Origin: Desulfobotulus pelophilus
GTDB lineage: Bacteria; Desulfobacterota; Desulfobacteria; Desulfobacterales; ASO4-4
DNA length: 64,000 nt
Assembly (NCBI RefSeq): GCF_026155325.1
Contig: NZ_JAPFPW010000002.1
Span: 186,001 to 250,000 of the forward strand
Direction: 5' to 3'
The stretch's first letter is position 1. Each line of letters begins with the position of its first letter. The translations under genes were made by a program, and so were the position numbers. Positions 1 to 8,844 of the stretch are shown one piece after another. Below the pieces are notes generated by a model. That model was not told where the DNA came from, made no database searches, and saw only the letters and a program-made list of their open reading frames with translations.

Positions 1-867
1 AATGTTTTCTCCGGTAATGCGTTCAAACTGGCGGGCACCCTGCCTGTCAAAGCTGATGGATACGTAGGCTTCATTAAACTGGGAGTCCACCTGTACTCTT
101 GCATCGGTTAGGGACGCTCCGGTGAGAACGGCTCTTCTCTTCACAAGATAGGGGATTCTTCCCGTTTCCTGACCAAAGGCATCCCGACGTATTTCATAGA
201 GAAGTTCGGTCCCCGGTGGTATCCGGCCATCCAGGGCATCCTGAACATCATAGCTGTCGTCCACAATTTTGAATTCCAGAAGGGCGGTTTTACCGATCAG
301 ATCCTTTGCCCGTTCCGGGTCTTCGATACCGGGAAGCTGGATGGTTATTCTGCGCTCTCCCTGTATGCGGATATCCGGTTCATTGACTCCGAACTCATCA
401 ATGCGGTTCCGGATGGTTTCCAGTGCCTGTTCCGTGGCCATTTTTTCTATATGCGCTTTTTCTTCCGCGGAAATGGAAAAGCGGAACTCAATATCCTGAT
501 CCACGGTATGTCTGCGCATGGTCATATCCGGAAATTCTTTCCGGTGAAATTCGGAGAATGCGTTGGCATCGGCGGTATCGGCCAGCCGGACGGCAATACT
601 TCCATCCGGCAGCTGGCGGACAGAGGTGTAGCGGATACGCTCCTTCCTGAGCTGATCCCGGAGTTCATAGGTTCGGCGCTCCATGGTGCTTTCCAGAGCT
701 TTTTCGACCTCAACATCCAGCACAAGGTGCATGCCGCCCTGAAGGTCCAGTCCCAGGTTGATGGTTTTGTATGGCCACAGACCGGGTTGGAATGACGGTA
801 AAATATAGATAATGGCCAGGATCAGTGCCACGCAAACGGCATAGAATCTCCAGGAACGTACTTTCAA
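1..867 (-). CDS. secD: Protein translocase subunit SecD, N-terminal part (cut by left edge)
   Basis: SecD pairs with SecF in the inner membrane and uses the proton gradient to help pull exported proteins through SecYEG. The visible 289 codons hold one N-terminal membrane segment (about residues 6-24), the conserved motif GLDLQGGMHLVLDV just after it, and the start of the large periplasmic P1 region, including the QLPGIEDPERAK stretch. The C-terminal membrane half and secF would lie beyond the left edge. I chose the TTG at 867 because it is preceded by AAGGA and leads straight into the membrane segment; no ATG lies in a suitable place. yajC lies 95 bp upstream in the same direction, the usual yajC-secD-secF order. 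The family call is secure; the exact start is less so. Confidence 0.93.
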   Translation of the reverse strand, partial: MKVRSWRFYAVCVALILAIIYILPSFQPGLWPYKTINLGLDLQGGMHLVLDVEVEKALESTMERRTYELRDQLRKERIRYTSVRQLPDGSIAVRLADTADANAFSEFHRKEFPDMTMRRHTVDQDIEFRFSISAEEKAHIEKMATEQALETIRNRIDEFGVNEPDIRIQGERRITIQLPGIEDPERAKDLIGKTALLEFKIVDDSYDVQDALDGRIPPGTELLYEIRRDAFGQETGRIPYLVKRRAVLTGASLTDARVQVDSQFNEAYVSISFDRQGARQFERITGENI

Positions 868-962
868 GGCCCAAATCCTTTCCAGTGGCAGAAAAAAGTG
901 GGCGGCACCACGCTCTGCTGCGGTGCCACCGTCAGGTTGTGGGTAGGGGGCTTGGGGCTTTG

Positions 963-1292
963 TTACTCTTTTTCCCCGCCGGCTTTTCCCGGAACTCCTG
1001 CAACATTGGCGCGAACCATTTTAACCCGGACTTTTTCGGCAATTTCAACGGTAAGGGTATTGTCGTCAATACCGGTAACCGTGCCGTAAATTCCTCCGGA
1101 TGTGATGATTCGGTCACCTTTTTTCAGGCTGTTCACCATTTCCCGGTGCTCTTTGGCTTTTTTCTGCTGGGGGCGGATAAGAAGAAAATAGAAAATCACA
1201 AACATTAAAATCAGGGGCACAAGCTGTATGAAGCCGCCGCCCTGTCCTCCCTGGGATCCGGCTTCTCCCATTGCGTAAGCAACTCCGATCAA
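963..1292 (-). CDS. yajC: Sec translocase accessory subunit YajC
   Basis: YajC is a small single-pass inner-membrane protein that co-purifies with SecDF. The 109 residues begin with a Gly/Gln-rich stretch, followed by one hydrophobic helix (about 22-42) ending in the diagnostic LLIRPQQKK motif and then a small beta domain with KKGDRIITSGGIYGTV. Start codon is TTG with a strong AAGGAGG ribosome site five bases upstream. A TATAAT hexamer on the same strand at 1322-1327, about 30 bp before the start, is a possible -10 box, though I see no good -35. secD lies directly downstream. Confidence 0.95.
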   Translation of the reverse strand: MIGVAYAMGEAGSQGGQGGGFIQLVPLILMFVIFYFLLIRPQQKKAKEHREMVNSLKKGDRIITSGGIYGTVTGIDDNTLTVEIAEKVRVKMVRANVAGVPGKAGGEKE

Positions 1293-1534
1293 GGGTTCCT
1301 CCTTAACGTAATACGTTCTTTATTATATTTTAGAATACGTGACCGGCATGGATACAGATTTCTCATGCCTTCATGGGGCTTTCTGATGCAGGCACCTGTA
1401 AACATCCCAGCAGCGGATCAGCACAAAGCATATAAAAGAAATCAGGGCCTGCGTCAATTCATTCCGGGTCTTTCCTTCCACACCCGCTCCCGGCAGAAGA
1501 ACCGTTGCAAGGCTTGCGGGGAAGCAGGGGTGAA

Positions 1535-2287
1535 TCATGGGGCTGCAATCCATAGGTTTTCCCCGTCAAAGCGGATGCTGTTTACGTTTTCACCATTGAG
1601 AGAGTCCAGCAGGCCGCTGATTTCTTTCATGTTATAGATAATAATTTTTTCAAAGGGCTGGATAATGTGAATATCTTCTGCAAAATTTTTTTCTTTCATG
1701 TTGTAGATGCGAACCATGCGTTCAGAGAATTTCAGCACCCTGCCAACACCGGAGCTGTATCCTGAAGGGGTCGGCCTGTCCGCACCGGGAGGCAGTTCGA
1801 TTCCCCGTGAACCCAGGTATTCTTTCAGCAGCCGGAAGTGGATATTCCAGATGTTGTCTCCGGGACGAACCACGTGGATACCGTAATCCTGCACAGGACT
1901 CTGGTCCAATCCCCCATCCAGGGGCCGGGCGACAATCTTCCCTTTGCTCAAGGCGTCTTTTTCTTCAAAATCTCTCATGGACAGGGTTGTGTCTCCAACA
2001 CGGATACTTTCTTCGGAGGTGACCATCATGTCCATGCTGTCGCTGATGCCATAGTGCTGTTTCCGCTGGCTCATGGCTGCTGTCTCTTCAGCTCCCAGAG
2101 CACCGAAATCGATGATCTGTTCAGGGTCAATGCTTTGCCTTGTGGTGATGGTCTGCTCCTGTCGTTCTTCGGCTGGCGGAAGGCTCCGGGTGGCAAGGTA
2201 AACGACCACAAGGGCCAGTGTCATGAAAAGCATGAGCAGGGAAAGACGCATTCGCCGGGAAATACGGGCCAGACGGTTTCGAAGCAT
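1535..2287 (-). CDS. Membrane-anchored protein with LysM-like C-terminal region, function unknown
   Basis: A 250-residue protein with a basic N-terminus (RNRLARISRRMR), one membrane helix at about 13-33 and a long extracytoplasmic part. Residues around 130-150 (HVVRPGDNIWNIHFRLLKEY) resemble the beginning of a LysM peptidoglycan-binding repeat, so it may bind the cell wall; this is inference from a short motif. I chose the ATG at 2287 because AAGGAG is six bases upstream; the ATG at 2293 abuts the ribosome site. It sits between rng and yajC, all leftward, so may share their transcript. I do not recognise a named family. Confidence 0.75.
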   Translation of the reverse strand: MLRNRLARISRRMRLSLLMLFMTLALVVVYLATRSLPPAEERQEQTITTRQSIDPEQIIDFGALGAEETAAMSQRKQHYGISDSMDMMVTSEESIRVGDTTLSMRDFEEKDALSKGKIVARPLDGGLDQSPVQDYGIHVVRPGDNIWNIHFRLLKEYLGSRGIELPPGADRPTPSGYSSGVGRVLKFSERMVRIYNMKEKNFAEDIHIIQPFEKIIIYNMKEISGLLDSLNGENVNSIRFDGENLWIAAP

Positions 2288-2405
2288 CTGCATCTCCTTA
2301 TATAAAATGAGAAATATGGCACCGCCGTGCTGACGGGGTTCTGACAAAGCAGGCTAACATATAAGGGGGCCGTGGGCCACAGTCCAGCTGGTCTCTGAAA
2401 CAGGA

Positions 2406-3869
2406 TCAGGGAGAGCAGAGGATTTCAGAGTGCCCGGGGATCATGCTGGCATCTGCTTCAATGAGAATGCTGAGTCCCCTGCGCTGCTCTATTTCAAGAA
2501 GTTCGGATCGTTTCCGGTTGAGTACGTAGAGGGCCACATCCGGTGGAAGCAGGCCCCGTACGTTTTTAATGTCGGGTTTAAGGGTTTCCAGCCGCAGTTT
2601 CCGTAAAAAAGTCAGGGCCAGACTGTCTGTGGAAAAAGTCAGGCCCCGGCCTGAACAGTGAGGGCAGGGTACAAGACTGCCGAAACTGATGGACGGACGC
2701 AGGCGCTGGCGGCTCAATTCCAGAAGACCGAACTGAGAAATTTTGCCTACTTTCGTGCGCGCTTTATCTTTTTTGAGCTCCTCTTTGATCTTTTTTTCTA
2801 CGGCAGCCCGATGTTTGGCGTCCCGCATATCGATAAAGTCAATGACGAGAAGGCCGCCCATATCACGGATACGCAGCTGGCGGGCAATTTCCTCTGCGGC
2901 CTCCAGGTTGCTTTGAAAAGCTGTTTCTTCAATGGAACCTTTTTGAGTGGCTTTGCCGGAGTTTACATCGATGGAGACAAGGGCTTCGGTTTGATCAATC
3001 ACGATGGACCCGCCAGATTTCAGAGGGACTCTGGATTCAAAGATGGTCCGGATCTGTTCTTCCAGCTGGTATTTGGTAAAGATAGGTTTTTCGCCCCGGT
3101 AATGCTTGATGCAGCTGCCCTGTTTGGGAGCAATCAGTTCCACAAATTTTTTGATTTCTTTGTAGGCATCCACATTGTCGATGAGCACTTCCGAAACTTC
3201 CGGAGTCAGGGAATCCCTGATGGCCCGCATGGCCAGATTCTGTTCTCTGTAGAGGGGCGCGGGGCCTTCCACTTCCATGGCTTTCTGATTAATATTTTTC
3301 CAGAGCCGGAGGAGGTAGTTGAGGTCTTTACTCAGAACGGTTTTGGTGCAGCTTTTTCCGGCTGTACGGATGATGGCCCCAAAACCATCGGGCAGGGTGA
3401 GCTTGTCCAGAAGGTCTTTGAGCCGAGAGCGTTCTTCTTCTTCCTCTATTTTACGGGAAATACCCTTGTTGGTCGATCCGGGCATCAGAACAAGGTGGCG
3501 TCCGGGCAGGGAAAGAAAGGTGGTGAGCATGGCACCTTTCTTCATCACAGGATCTTTGGTTACCTGAACAATGATTTCCTGCCCTTTTTTGATGAGGTTT
3601 TTGATGTGGGGTTTGCCGGACGGGCATTCCTGAAAGTAGTCTGTGTGGATTTCCTGAAACTGGAGAAAGCCGTTACGTTCGGCCCCGTAATCCACGAAGG
3701 CGGCCTGAAGACTGGGTTCCACATGGCTGACAATGGCTTTGTAGATGTTGCCCTGAGTGATTTCACGGGCAGCAGTTTCGAGGACAAAGTCTTCGAGTCG
3801 GTTGTCGATGACAGTGGCTATCCTGCATTCTTCGGCATCAACGGCATTGATCAGAATTTTTGTGCTCAT
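2406..3869 (-). CDS. rng: Ribonuclease G/E family endoribonuclease
   Basis: Cleaves single-stranded AU-rich RNA, with roles in 16S rRNA 5' end maturation and mRNA decay. The 487 residues show an S1-like RNA-binding domain (about 35-120, with QAAFVDYGAERNGFLQF), the RNase-E-type catalytic domain with metal-binding residues in SIDVNSG (D301) and DFIDMRD (D344/D347), and the CPHC zinc-link (C402, C405) used for subunit pairing. Length matches RNase G; the long scaffold tail of RNase E is absent, so Rng is the better name. It is the first gene of a leftward group toward yajC-secD. The start has only a weak ribosome site. Confidence 0.93.
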   Translation of the reverse strand: MSTKILINAVDAEECRIATVIDNRLEDFVLETAAREITQGNIYKAIVSHVEPSLQAAFVDYGAERNGFLQFQEIHTDYFQECPSGKPHIKNLIKKGQEIIVQVTKDPVMKKGAMLTTFLSLPGRHLVLMPGSTNKGISRKIEEEEERSRLKDLLDKLTLPDGFGAIIRTAGKSCTKTVLSKDLNYLLRLWKNINQKAMEVEGPAPLYREQNLAMRAIRDSLTPEVSEVLIDNVDAYKEIKKFVELIAPKQGSCIKHYRGEKPIFTKYQLEEQIRTIFESRVPLKSGGSIVIDQTEALVSIDVNSGKATQKGSIEETAFQSNLEAAEEIARQLRIRDMGGLLVIDFIDMRDAKHRAAVEKKIKEELKKDKARTKVGKISQFGLLELSRQRLRPSISFGSLVPCPHCSGRGLTFSTDSLALTFLRKLRLETLKPDIKNVRGLLPPDVALYVLNRKRSELLEIEQRRGLSILIEADASMIPGHSEILCSP

Positions 3870-4432
3870 AGTGGTAATAATTCGTCCCGCGGATGGGGCA
3901 ACGGGCGAAACGGACCTTTCGAGTGAGGTTGATGTTGAAAAGTGTGCCGGTTCCTCTGAATGTCCTGGCGAGATTCACCGGATTCGGTATGGTGGCAGGG
4001 AAGGCGGAAAGATCAGGGGCGGAGAGGGAAGCCTGCCTGTATCCGGTAAACTTCTTTGGAATTCCTGCGCATTCCATGCATCAGGTACAATCTTGTCAGA
4101 GAATGGGAAAAGCGGCGGGTACATCCTTAAAGCCAAATGGATTTACGGGCTGGATCGGAACACTTTTGTCTGCTTGTATGCAATTGTCATGTTTGCGTCA
4201 ATGTTTTTTTGTGTCACAGCGTTTGCCCGGCATAGGTTTTTCGGTGGATTTCTTGCCATTTTTGTTTCTTTGTGGCATTCAAGGCAGCTGTTGTGTGGCG
4301 TTGATTTCTGCTATGAAAGGGCCATCCCCGGTTTGATATGGGGATTTTTGGTATAATAACCGGAAAAGGGCAGGAAGTCTGATTTTCCCGGCGGCAAAGC
4401 CGCCCACCATAGAGAAGGGGAGGAAGCAGCCG
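3870..4432 (+). other. Intergenic region between divergent rng and leuS
   Basis: This 563-bp stretch holds open frames but none with a ribosome site or recognisable protein; I judge it non-coding. A TATAAT hexamer at 4352-4357 is a candidate -10 box for leuS, without a convincing -35. The leuS leader contains a GC-rich hairpin GGCGGC-aaa-GCCGCC (about 4390-4404) lacking a U-tract, so it is not an obvious terminator. The leuS ribosome site is GGGGAGGA just before 4433. Confidence 0.5.
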
Positions 4433-7024
4433 ATGTTGTCAGAAAGTTACAATCCCATGGATATTGAAAATAAGTGGCAGCAGAAGTGGGATGCTGACGG
4501 GGTGTTCAGAGTCCATGAGGACCTTCAGAAACCCAAATACTATCTTCTTGAAATGTTTCCTTATCCTTCTGGCAAAATCCATATGGGTCATGTGCGTAAT
4601 TATACCATCGGAGATGTGGTGGCCCGGTATAAGCGCATGCGGGGATTCAATGTGCTGCATCCCATGGGCTGGGATGCCTTTGGTATGCCTGCGGAAAACG
4701 CTGCCATTCAGAACCGGACCCATCCGGCTGCCTGGACCTATGAAAATATAGCTTCCATGCGGAAGCAGTTGAAGCGTCTGGGGTTCAGTTATGACTGGGA
4801 CAGGGAGATAGCCACCTGTACCCCGGAATATTACCGGTGGGAACAGTGGCTTTTTATCCGTATGTTTGAAAAAGGTATGGTGTATCGTAAAGAATCTTTT
4901 GTCAATTTCTGTGATCCCTGCCAGACGGTTCTTGCCAATGAGCAGGTGGAGGATGGGGCCTGCTGGCGTTGCGGTAAGGAAGTTCGCCAGAAAAAGCTGT
5001 GGCAGTGGTATTTTCGTATTACGGATTTTGCTCAGGATCTCCTGGATCATTGCGACAGGCTTCCGGGCTGGCCGGAAAAAGTTACTACCATGCAGAAAAA
5101 CTGGATCGGGAAATCGACAGGAGCCCGTATCTGCTTTGGCATAGAGGGCAGGGATGGGGCCATTGATGTCTTTACCACAAGGCCGGATACCCTTTATGGT
5201 GCCAGTTTTGTCTGTCTGGCTCCGGAGCATCCACTGGTAACTGAGCTGGCAGCTGGTACGGATCAGGAAGCTGATGTGGCCGCTTTTCTGGTAAAAATGG
5301 CTCGTCAGGAGCGTACGGCCAAGGCCATAGAAACGGCGGAAAAGGAGGGTGTCTTTACGGGGGGCTATGCCCTGAATCCCGTCAATGGAGCCCGGGTTCC
5401 CATCTATGCGGGAAACTTTGTTCTCATGGAGTATGGTACCGGTGCTGTGATGGGTGTTCCAGCCCATGATCAGAGGGATTTTGATTTTGCCATCCGGTAT
5501 GACCTGCCCCGCCCTGTGGTGGTGCAGCCGGAAGGCCGTGTGCCAGCGGAGGATGGTTTTTCAGAGGCCTGGACAGGCCCGGGTCTTCTGGTGAATTCCG
5601 GGGAATTTACGGGTATGGGAAATGAAGTGGCCCAGTCTGCCATTGCCGAATGGCTGGAAGCCAGGGGGCTTGGGGAAAAGGCAGAACGCTTTCGTCTGCG
5701 GGACTGGGGTATTTCAAGGCAGCGGTACTGGGGTACTCCCATTCCCATGATTCACTGTGATGACTGCGGCATCGTGCCAGTGCCTGAAAAGGACTTGCCT
5801 GTCCGCCTTCCGGAGGAGGCCAGGCTTCTTGAAAATGGCGGTTCTCCTCTGGCCAGGCTTGCCTCTTTCTACGAAGTGGCCTGTCCGAAGTGTGGCCGTA
5901 AAGCCCGGCGGGATACGGACACCATGGATACTTTTGTGGAGTCCAGCTGGTATTTTCTGCGTTACTGCAGTCCGGGGGAAGAAAGGGCCATTTTTAACAA
6001 AGATGCGGTGGCATACTGGATGCCCGTGGATCAGTATATAGGTGGTGTGGAACATGCTGTGATGCATCTACTATACTCCCGCTATTTTACCCGCGTTCTG
6101 GAAGCAGATGGGCTTGTGGATTTCAAGGAGCCCTTCACCAGGCTGCTGACCCAGGGAATGGTGTGTAAAGAAACGACAACCTGCGAAGAACATGGCTTTC
6201 TCTACCCGGAAGAGGTTGATTTTTCAGGAAGTACACCGGTGTGTACCCGGTGCGGCAACCCTGTTACCATTGGCCGTGTGGAAAAAATGAGCAAGTCCAA
6301 ACGGAACGTGGTGGATCCCACTGTGCTGCTGAATCGATACGGGGCTGACACCACAAGGCTGTTTTGTCTTTTTGCCGCGCCTCCGGAAAGAGATCTGGAG
6401 TGGAGTGACACCGGTGTGGAAGGTGCTTTCCGTTTTGTGAACAGGGTATGGCGTCTGGTGTTGCGGTATCAGTCGGTGGCCCGGGACGCGATTGCCTATG
6501 ATGGAGATCTGGCGGCTTTGAGTGAGGGAGACCGGGATCTTTTTCGGAAAACCCACCAGACCATAAAAAAAGTGGCGGAGGATGTGGACCGCTTTCATTT
6601 TAATACGGCCATCAGTGCTGTTATGGAGCTGGTGAATGCCGTGTTTGCCTGCGGTGAGAAGGGTGAAGAGATGGGACATCCGGGGGTGGTTCGCCATCTT
6701 CTGGAATCCGTATGTATGATGCTGGCGCCTGTAGTTCCCCACCTTAGCGAAGAAATCTGGTCTGCCTTGGGGGGCGAAGGGTATCTTGCAGAAAAAGCAT
6801 GGCCTTTATGGCGGGAAGATGCTCTTCAGGAAGACAGGATGCTGGTTGTGGTACAGGTGAACGGCAAGCTGAGGGACCGTGTGACCCTTGCTGCGGATGC
6901 GGATGAGGCAGCTATCCAGTCGGCGGCTCTGGCATGCGAAGGTGCCCTTCGCTTTATGGAAGGCAAAGAGGTGAAAAAAGTCATTGTGGTAAGGGGAAAA
7001 CTTGTCAATATTGTTGTGGCCTGA
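4433..7024 (+). CDS. leuS: Leucyl-tRNA synthetase
   Basis: Charges tRNA-Leu with leucine in the cytoplasm. The 863 residues show the class I signature HMGH at 50-53 within [11 protein letters not shown], the Leu-specific PMGWDAFG and AWTYENI motifs, a CP1 editing domain (about 225-420, with [12 protein letters not shown]), a WGTPIP segment, and KMSKS at 618-622. Cysteine pairs near 160-180 and 440-490 suggest zinc knuckles. Length is normal for bacteria. lptE follows 89 bp downstream, as in many proteobacteria. Confidence 0.98.
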   Translation: MLSESYNPMDIENKWQQKWDADGVFRVHEDLQKPKYYLLEMFPYPSGKIHMGHVRNYTIGDVVARYKRMRGFNVLHPMGWDAFGMPAENAAIQNRTHPAAWTYENIASMRKQLKRLGFSYDWDREIATCTPEYYRWEQWLFIRMFEKGMVYRKESFVNFCDPCQTVLANEQVEDGACWRCGKEVRQKKLWQWYFRITDFAQDLLDHCDRLPGWPEKVTTMQKNWIGKSTGARICFGIEGRDGAIDVFTTRPDTLYGASFVCLAPEHPLVTELAAGTDQEADVAAFLVKMARQERTAKAIETAEKEGVFTGGYALNPVNGARVPIYAGNFVLMEYGTGAVMGVPAHDQRDFDFAIRYDLPRPVVVQPEGRVPAEDGFSEAWTGPGLLVNSGEFTGMGNEVAQSAIAEWLEARGLGEKAERFRLRDWGISRQRYWGTPIPMIHCDDCGIVPVPEKDLPVRLPEEARLLENGGSPLARLASFYEVACPKCGRKARRDTDTMDTFVESSWYFLRYCSPGEERAIFNKDAVAYWMPVDQYIGGVEHAVMHLLYSRYFTRVLEADGLVDFKEPFTRLLTQGMVCKETTTCEEHGFLYPEEVDFSGSTPVCTRCGNPVTIGRVEKMSKSKRNVVDPTVLLNRYGADTTRLFCLFAAPPERDLEWSDTGVEGAFRFVNRVWRLVLRYQSVARDAIAYDGDLAALSEGDRDLFRKTHQTIKKVAEDVDRFHFNTAISAVMELVNAVFACGEKGEEMGHPGVVRHLLESVCMMLAPVVPHLSEEIWSALGGEGYLAEKAWPLWREDALQEDRMLVVVQVNGKLRDRVTLAADADEAAIQSAALACEGALRFMEGKEVKKVIVVRGKLVNIVVA

Positions 7025-7113
7025 TCGTTAGCCTGGGATTTTTTTTCGGGTTCGGCTGTCCGGTGAGCAAGACCGGACAGCTTTTTATGGGTTTCTTTGA
7101 CAGGTGGTCAACA

Positions 7114-7635
7114 ATGAACAAGATAATTTTCCGGCAATATCTACCTGCTTTTTTGTTCCTTTTTTGTTTGCTGGGGGGGTGTGGTTACGGGTTTTCCGGT
7201 TCGGGAGTTTTGCCGGGGGGGGTCCAGCATATTTATGTGGCCCTTGTAACCGACCGTGTAGGTGAGGCTGGTCTGGCCACACGCATGACCGATGATCTGG
7301 TTTATGTGATGGTCCGTAGTCCTCAGGGGGCTGCTGCCGACAATGCGGATGGGGCGGATGCCTTTCTGGAGGGAGAGATCCGTTCCGTATCCCAGACTGC
7401 TTTATCCCGTACGGCCGGAGATACGGATATTGAAAGGCGTGTGACCCTTACGGGCTTTTTTGTGCTGAGGGCAAAGGATGGTCGCGTGCTCTGGCAGCGG
7501 GAAATGCGGGAGGATGAGGTTTATTCTGTGGGAGGGAATAAGGCGGCAACGGAAAGCAACAGGAGGAATGCCCTGGAAACGGCATCTCTTCGCATGGCGG
7601 AGCAGGTAGTGGCCCGCATGGGGGATGACTTCTAG
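7114..7635 (+). CDS. lptE: LPS-assembly lipoprotein LptE
   Basis: LptE plugs the LptD barrel and helps insert lipopolysaccharide in the outer membrane. The 173-residue product has a lipoprotein signal peptide with lipobox LLGG|C, followed by the GYGFSGSG start typical of LptE (CGYGF). A central stretch of beta-type sequence (EGEIRSVSQTALSRT..ERRVTLTGFFVLRAKDGRVLW) fits the family. The longer frame starting at 6934 runs through the leuS end in another frame and is unlikely; ATG 7114 follows an AGGTGG ribosome site. Its place right after leuS supports the call. holA, which follows lptE in enterobacteria, is not present. Confidence 0.88.
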   Translation: MNKIIFRQYLPAFLFLFCLLGGCGYGFSGSGVLPGGVQHIYVALVTDRVGEAGLATRMTDDLVYVMVRSPQGAAADNADGADAFLEGEIRSVSQTALSRTAGDTDIERRVTLTGFFVLRAKDGRVLWQREMREDEVYSVGGNKAATESNRRNALETASLRMAEQVVARMGDDF

Positions 7636-7669
7636 GTTTCCATTATGCATGAAGGAATATACATAAAAA

Positions 7670-7699
7670 AAGGATACCTGTCTTAAGATAGGTATCCTT
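7670..7699 (-). terminator. Intrinsic terminator of rpsT
   Basis: A 30-bp near-perfect palindrome with arms AAGGATACCT and AGGTATCCTT. Read on the minus strand, the stem is followed by a run of seven T, so it terminates the leftward rpsT transcript. On the plus strand it has no T-run, so it may block lptE read-through only weakly. Confidence 0.85.
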
Positions 7700-7729
7700 A
7701 TGATTACGGATGGGAAAAAAAGCTGTTTG

Positions 7730-7993
7730 TCAGGCGCTTGCCTTGTTGATCAGCTGGGCGAGACGGGAAACCTTGCGGCTGGCGGTATTCCGGTGGATCA
7801 CGCCTTTTTTGGCGGCCTTGTCAATGGCAGCGGTAGTTTTCTGCAGAGCTTCGCCTGCAGCTGCCGGATCTTTTTCAATGAGACCGCGAAGATGAGTGAT
7901 AGCGGTCTTTACCTGACTTTTAATGCCACGATTACGCACTCTGCGGACTTCATTCTGTCTGGCCCGTTTTTTGGCGGATTTATGGTTTGCCAA
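7730..7993 (-). CDS. rpsT: 30S ribosomal protein S20
   Basis: Binds 16S rRNA in the body of the small ribosomal subunit. The 87-residue basic protein starts (M)ANHKSAKKRARQNEVRR, the usual S20 N-terminus, and ends in an Ala/Lys-rich helix pair. The start is TTG at 7993 with AAGGAG six bases upstream; the ATG further upstream at 8038 would add 15 residues absent from S20. Single-gene unit with its own terminator at 7670-7699. Confidence 0.96.
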   Translation of the reverse strand: MANHKSAKKRARQNEVRRVRNRGIKSQVKTAITHLRGLIEKDPAAAGEALQKTTAAIDKAAKKGVIHRNTASRKVSRLAQLINKASA

Positions 7994-8011
7994 AGTGATA
8001 CTCCTTCTTGC

Positions 8012-8038
8012 ATTGTAAATAATTTTCAAGGTGATCAA
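8012..8038 (-). promoter_or_regulatory. Candidate sigma-70 promoter of rpsT
   Basis: On the minus strand, TTGATC and TACAAT are separated by 16 bp, giving a short 5' leader before the rpsT ribosome site. Match to consensus is fair, not perfect. Confidence 0.45.
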
Positions 8039-8282
8039 AACCAGCAGGTTTATATTTCCTAAAAAATAAAAACTAGACCTTTTAAGCCCCTATGTCAATC
8101 TTTTTTCAGCTACGTTTTTTGCCCTGACCGCGTCTGATCAAAACGAAGCTGTGGTTTTCCGGGGCGGTGAAGCGAAAAGGTGTATTTTGATTCCATATGG
8201 ATTATAAGGACTCTGCACCCACCGTGTACCCGTTCGGGACAAGGCCTGGTGGGGGAGTTTTTTCATACGAAAGGAGTTTTTT

Positions 8283-8690
8283 GTGAAAAAGTGTATCTGC
8301 ATCGGTACTGTAGCCATTTTGGTATTTTTTCTCTCTGTTTTGTCCGTTCCTGCACAGGGACGGGAACCTGATTTTGCAATTCACCGTGTTGTGTTTGCCA
8401 AGGGTATAGAAAACAGGGAACCCGTAGGAGCGGCGGTTGTGTTTGCTGCGGGAACCCCTAAGGTTTATTGTTTTATTGAAGCGCTTGATATTGTAAAGGA
8501 TACAACTCTGACCGTTATCTGGATCCATGAGGGTGAAGAGGTTCATCTGACCGAACTGCCCCTTTCTGCCGGGCCCCGGTGGAGAACGCGGGCGGAAAAG
8601 ACTATCCGTGGTTTTAATGGTAGCTGGCAGGTTGAGATCCGTGATGGTACGGGTAGTCTTGTCAGTGCGGCAGGATTCCGGGTGGAGTAG
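8283..8690 (+). CDS. DUF2914-type secreted protein
   Basis: A 135-residue exported protein of unknown function. It has a signal peptide (hydrophobic residues 5-20, likely cut after VPAQG) and a single beta domain with the DUF2914-like pattern: VYCFIEALD, TLTVIWIHEGEEV, then SWQVEIRDGTGSLVSAAGFRV at the end. Start is GTG at 8283 with GAAAGGAG upstream. It is transcribed away from rpsT and toward the FAD-dependent dehydrogenase, 154 bp apart. Family assignment rests on remembered motif pattern. Confidence 0.75.
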   Translation: MKKCICIGTVAILVFFLSVLSVPAQGREPDFAIHRVVFAKGIENREPVGAAVVFAAGTPKVYCFIEALDIVKDTTLTVIWIHEGEEVHLTELPLSAGPRWRTRAEKTIRGFNGSWQVEIRDGTGSLVSAAGFRVE

Positions 8691-8844
8691 GGCCTGATTT
8701 GCCGGTGTCCGAATGGAAAAGGAGGACCGCTGCGTGTTTTGTGTGCTGGGTAAAACAGGGCATGGCCGGGTATTCTTTGAAGCGACAGGGTTTTATCGGG
8801 TAAAAATCTGCTTTTTATGATGGACAGGCCTAGGAAGGACGATA

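Noticed and set aside
1371-1553. 60-codon minus-strand frame between yajC and the LysM-like gene
   Set aside because: Overlaps the end of the upstream gene, odd composition, no ribosome site.
2658-3926. 422-codon open frame on the plus strand
   Set aside because: It lies antisense to rng, has shadow-type composition (Phe/Gly-rich) and no ribosome site; rng explains the region.
8734-8820. 29-codon GTG frame with a perfect AAGGAGG site eight bases upstream
   Set aside because: Good ribosome site but very short, no family, and the gap before the FAD-dependent dehydrogenase may simply be leader; kept only as a curiosity.
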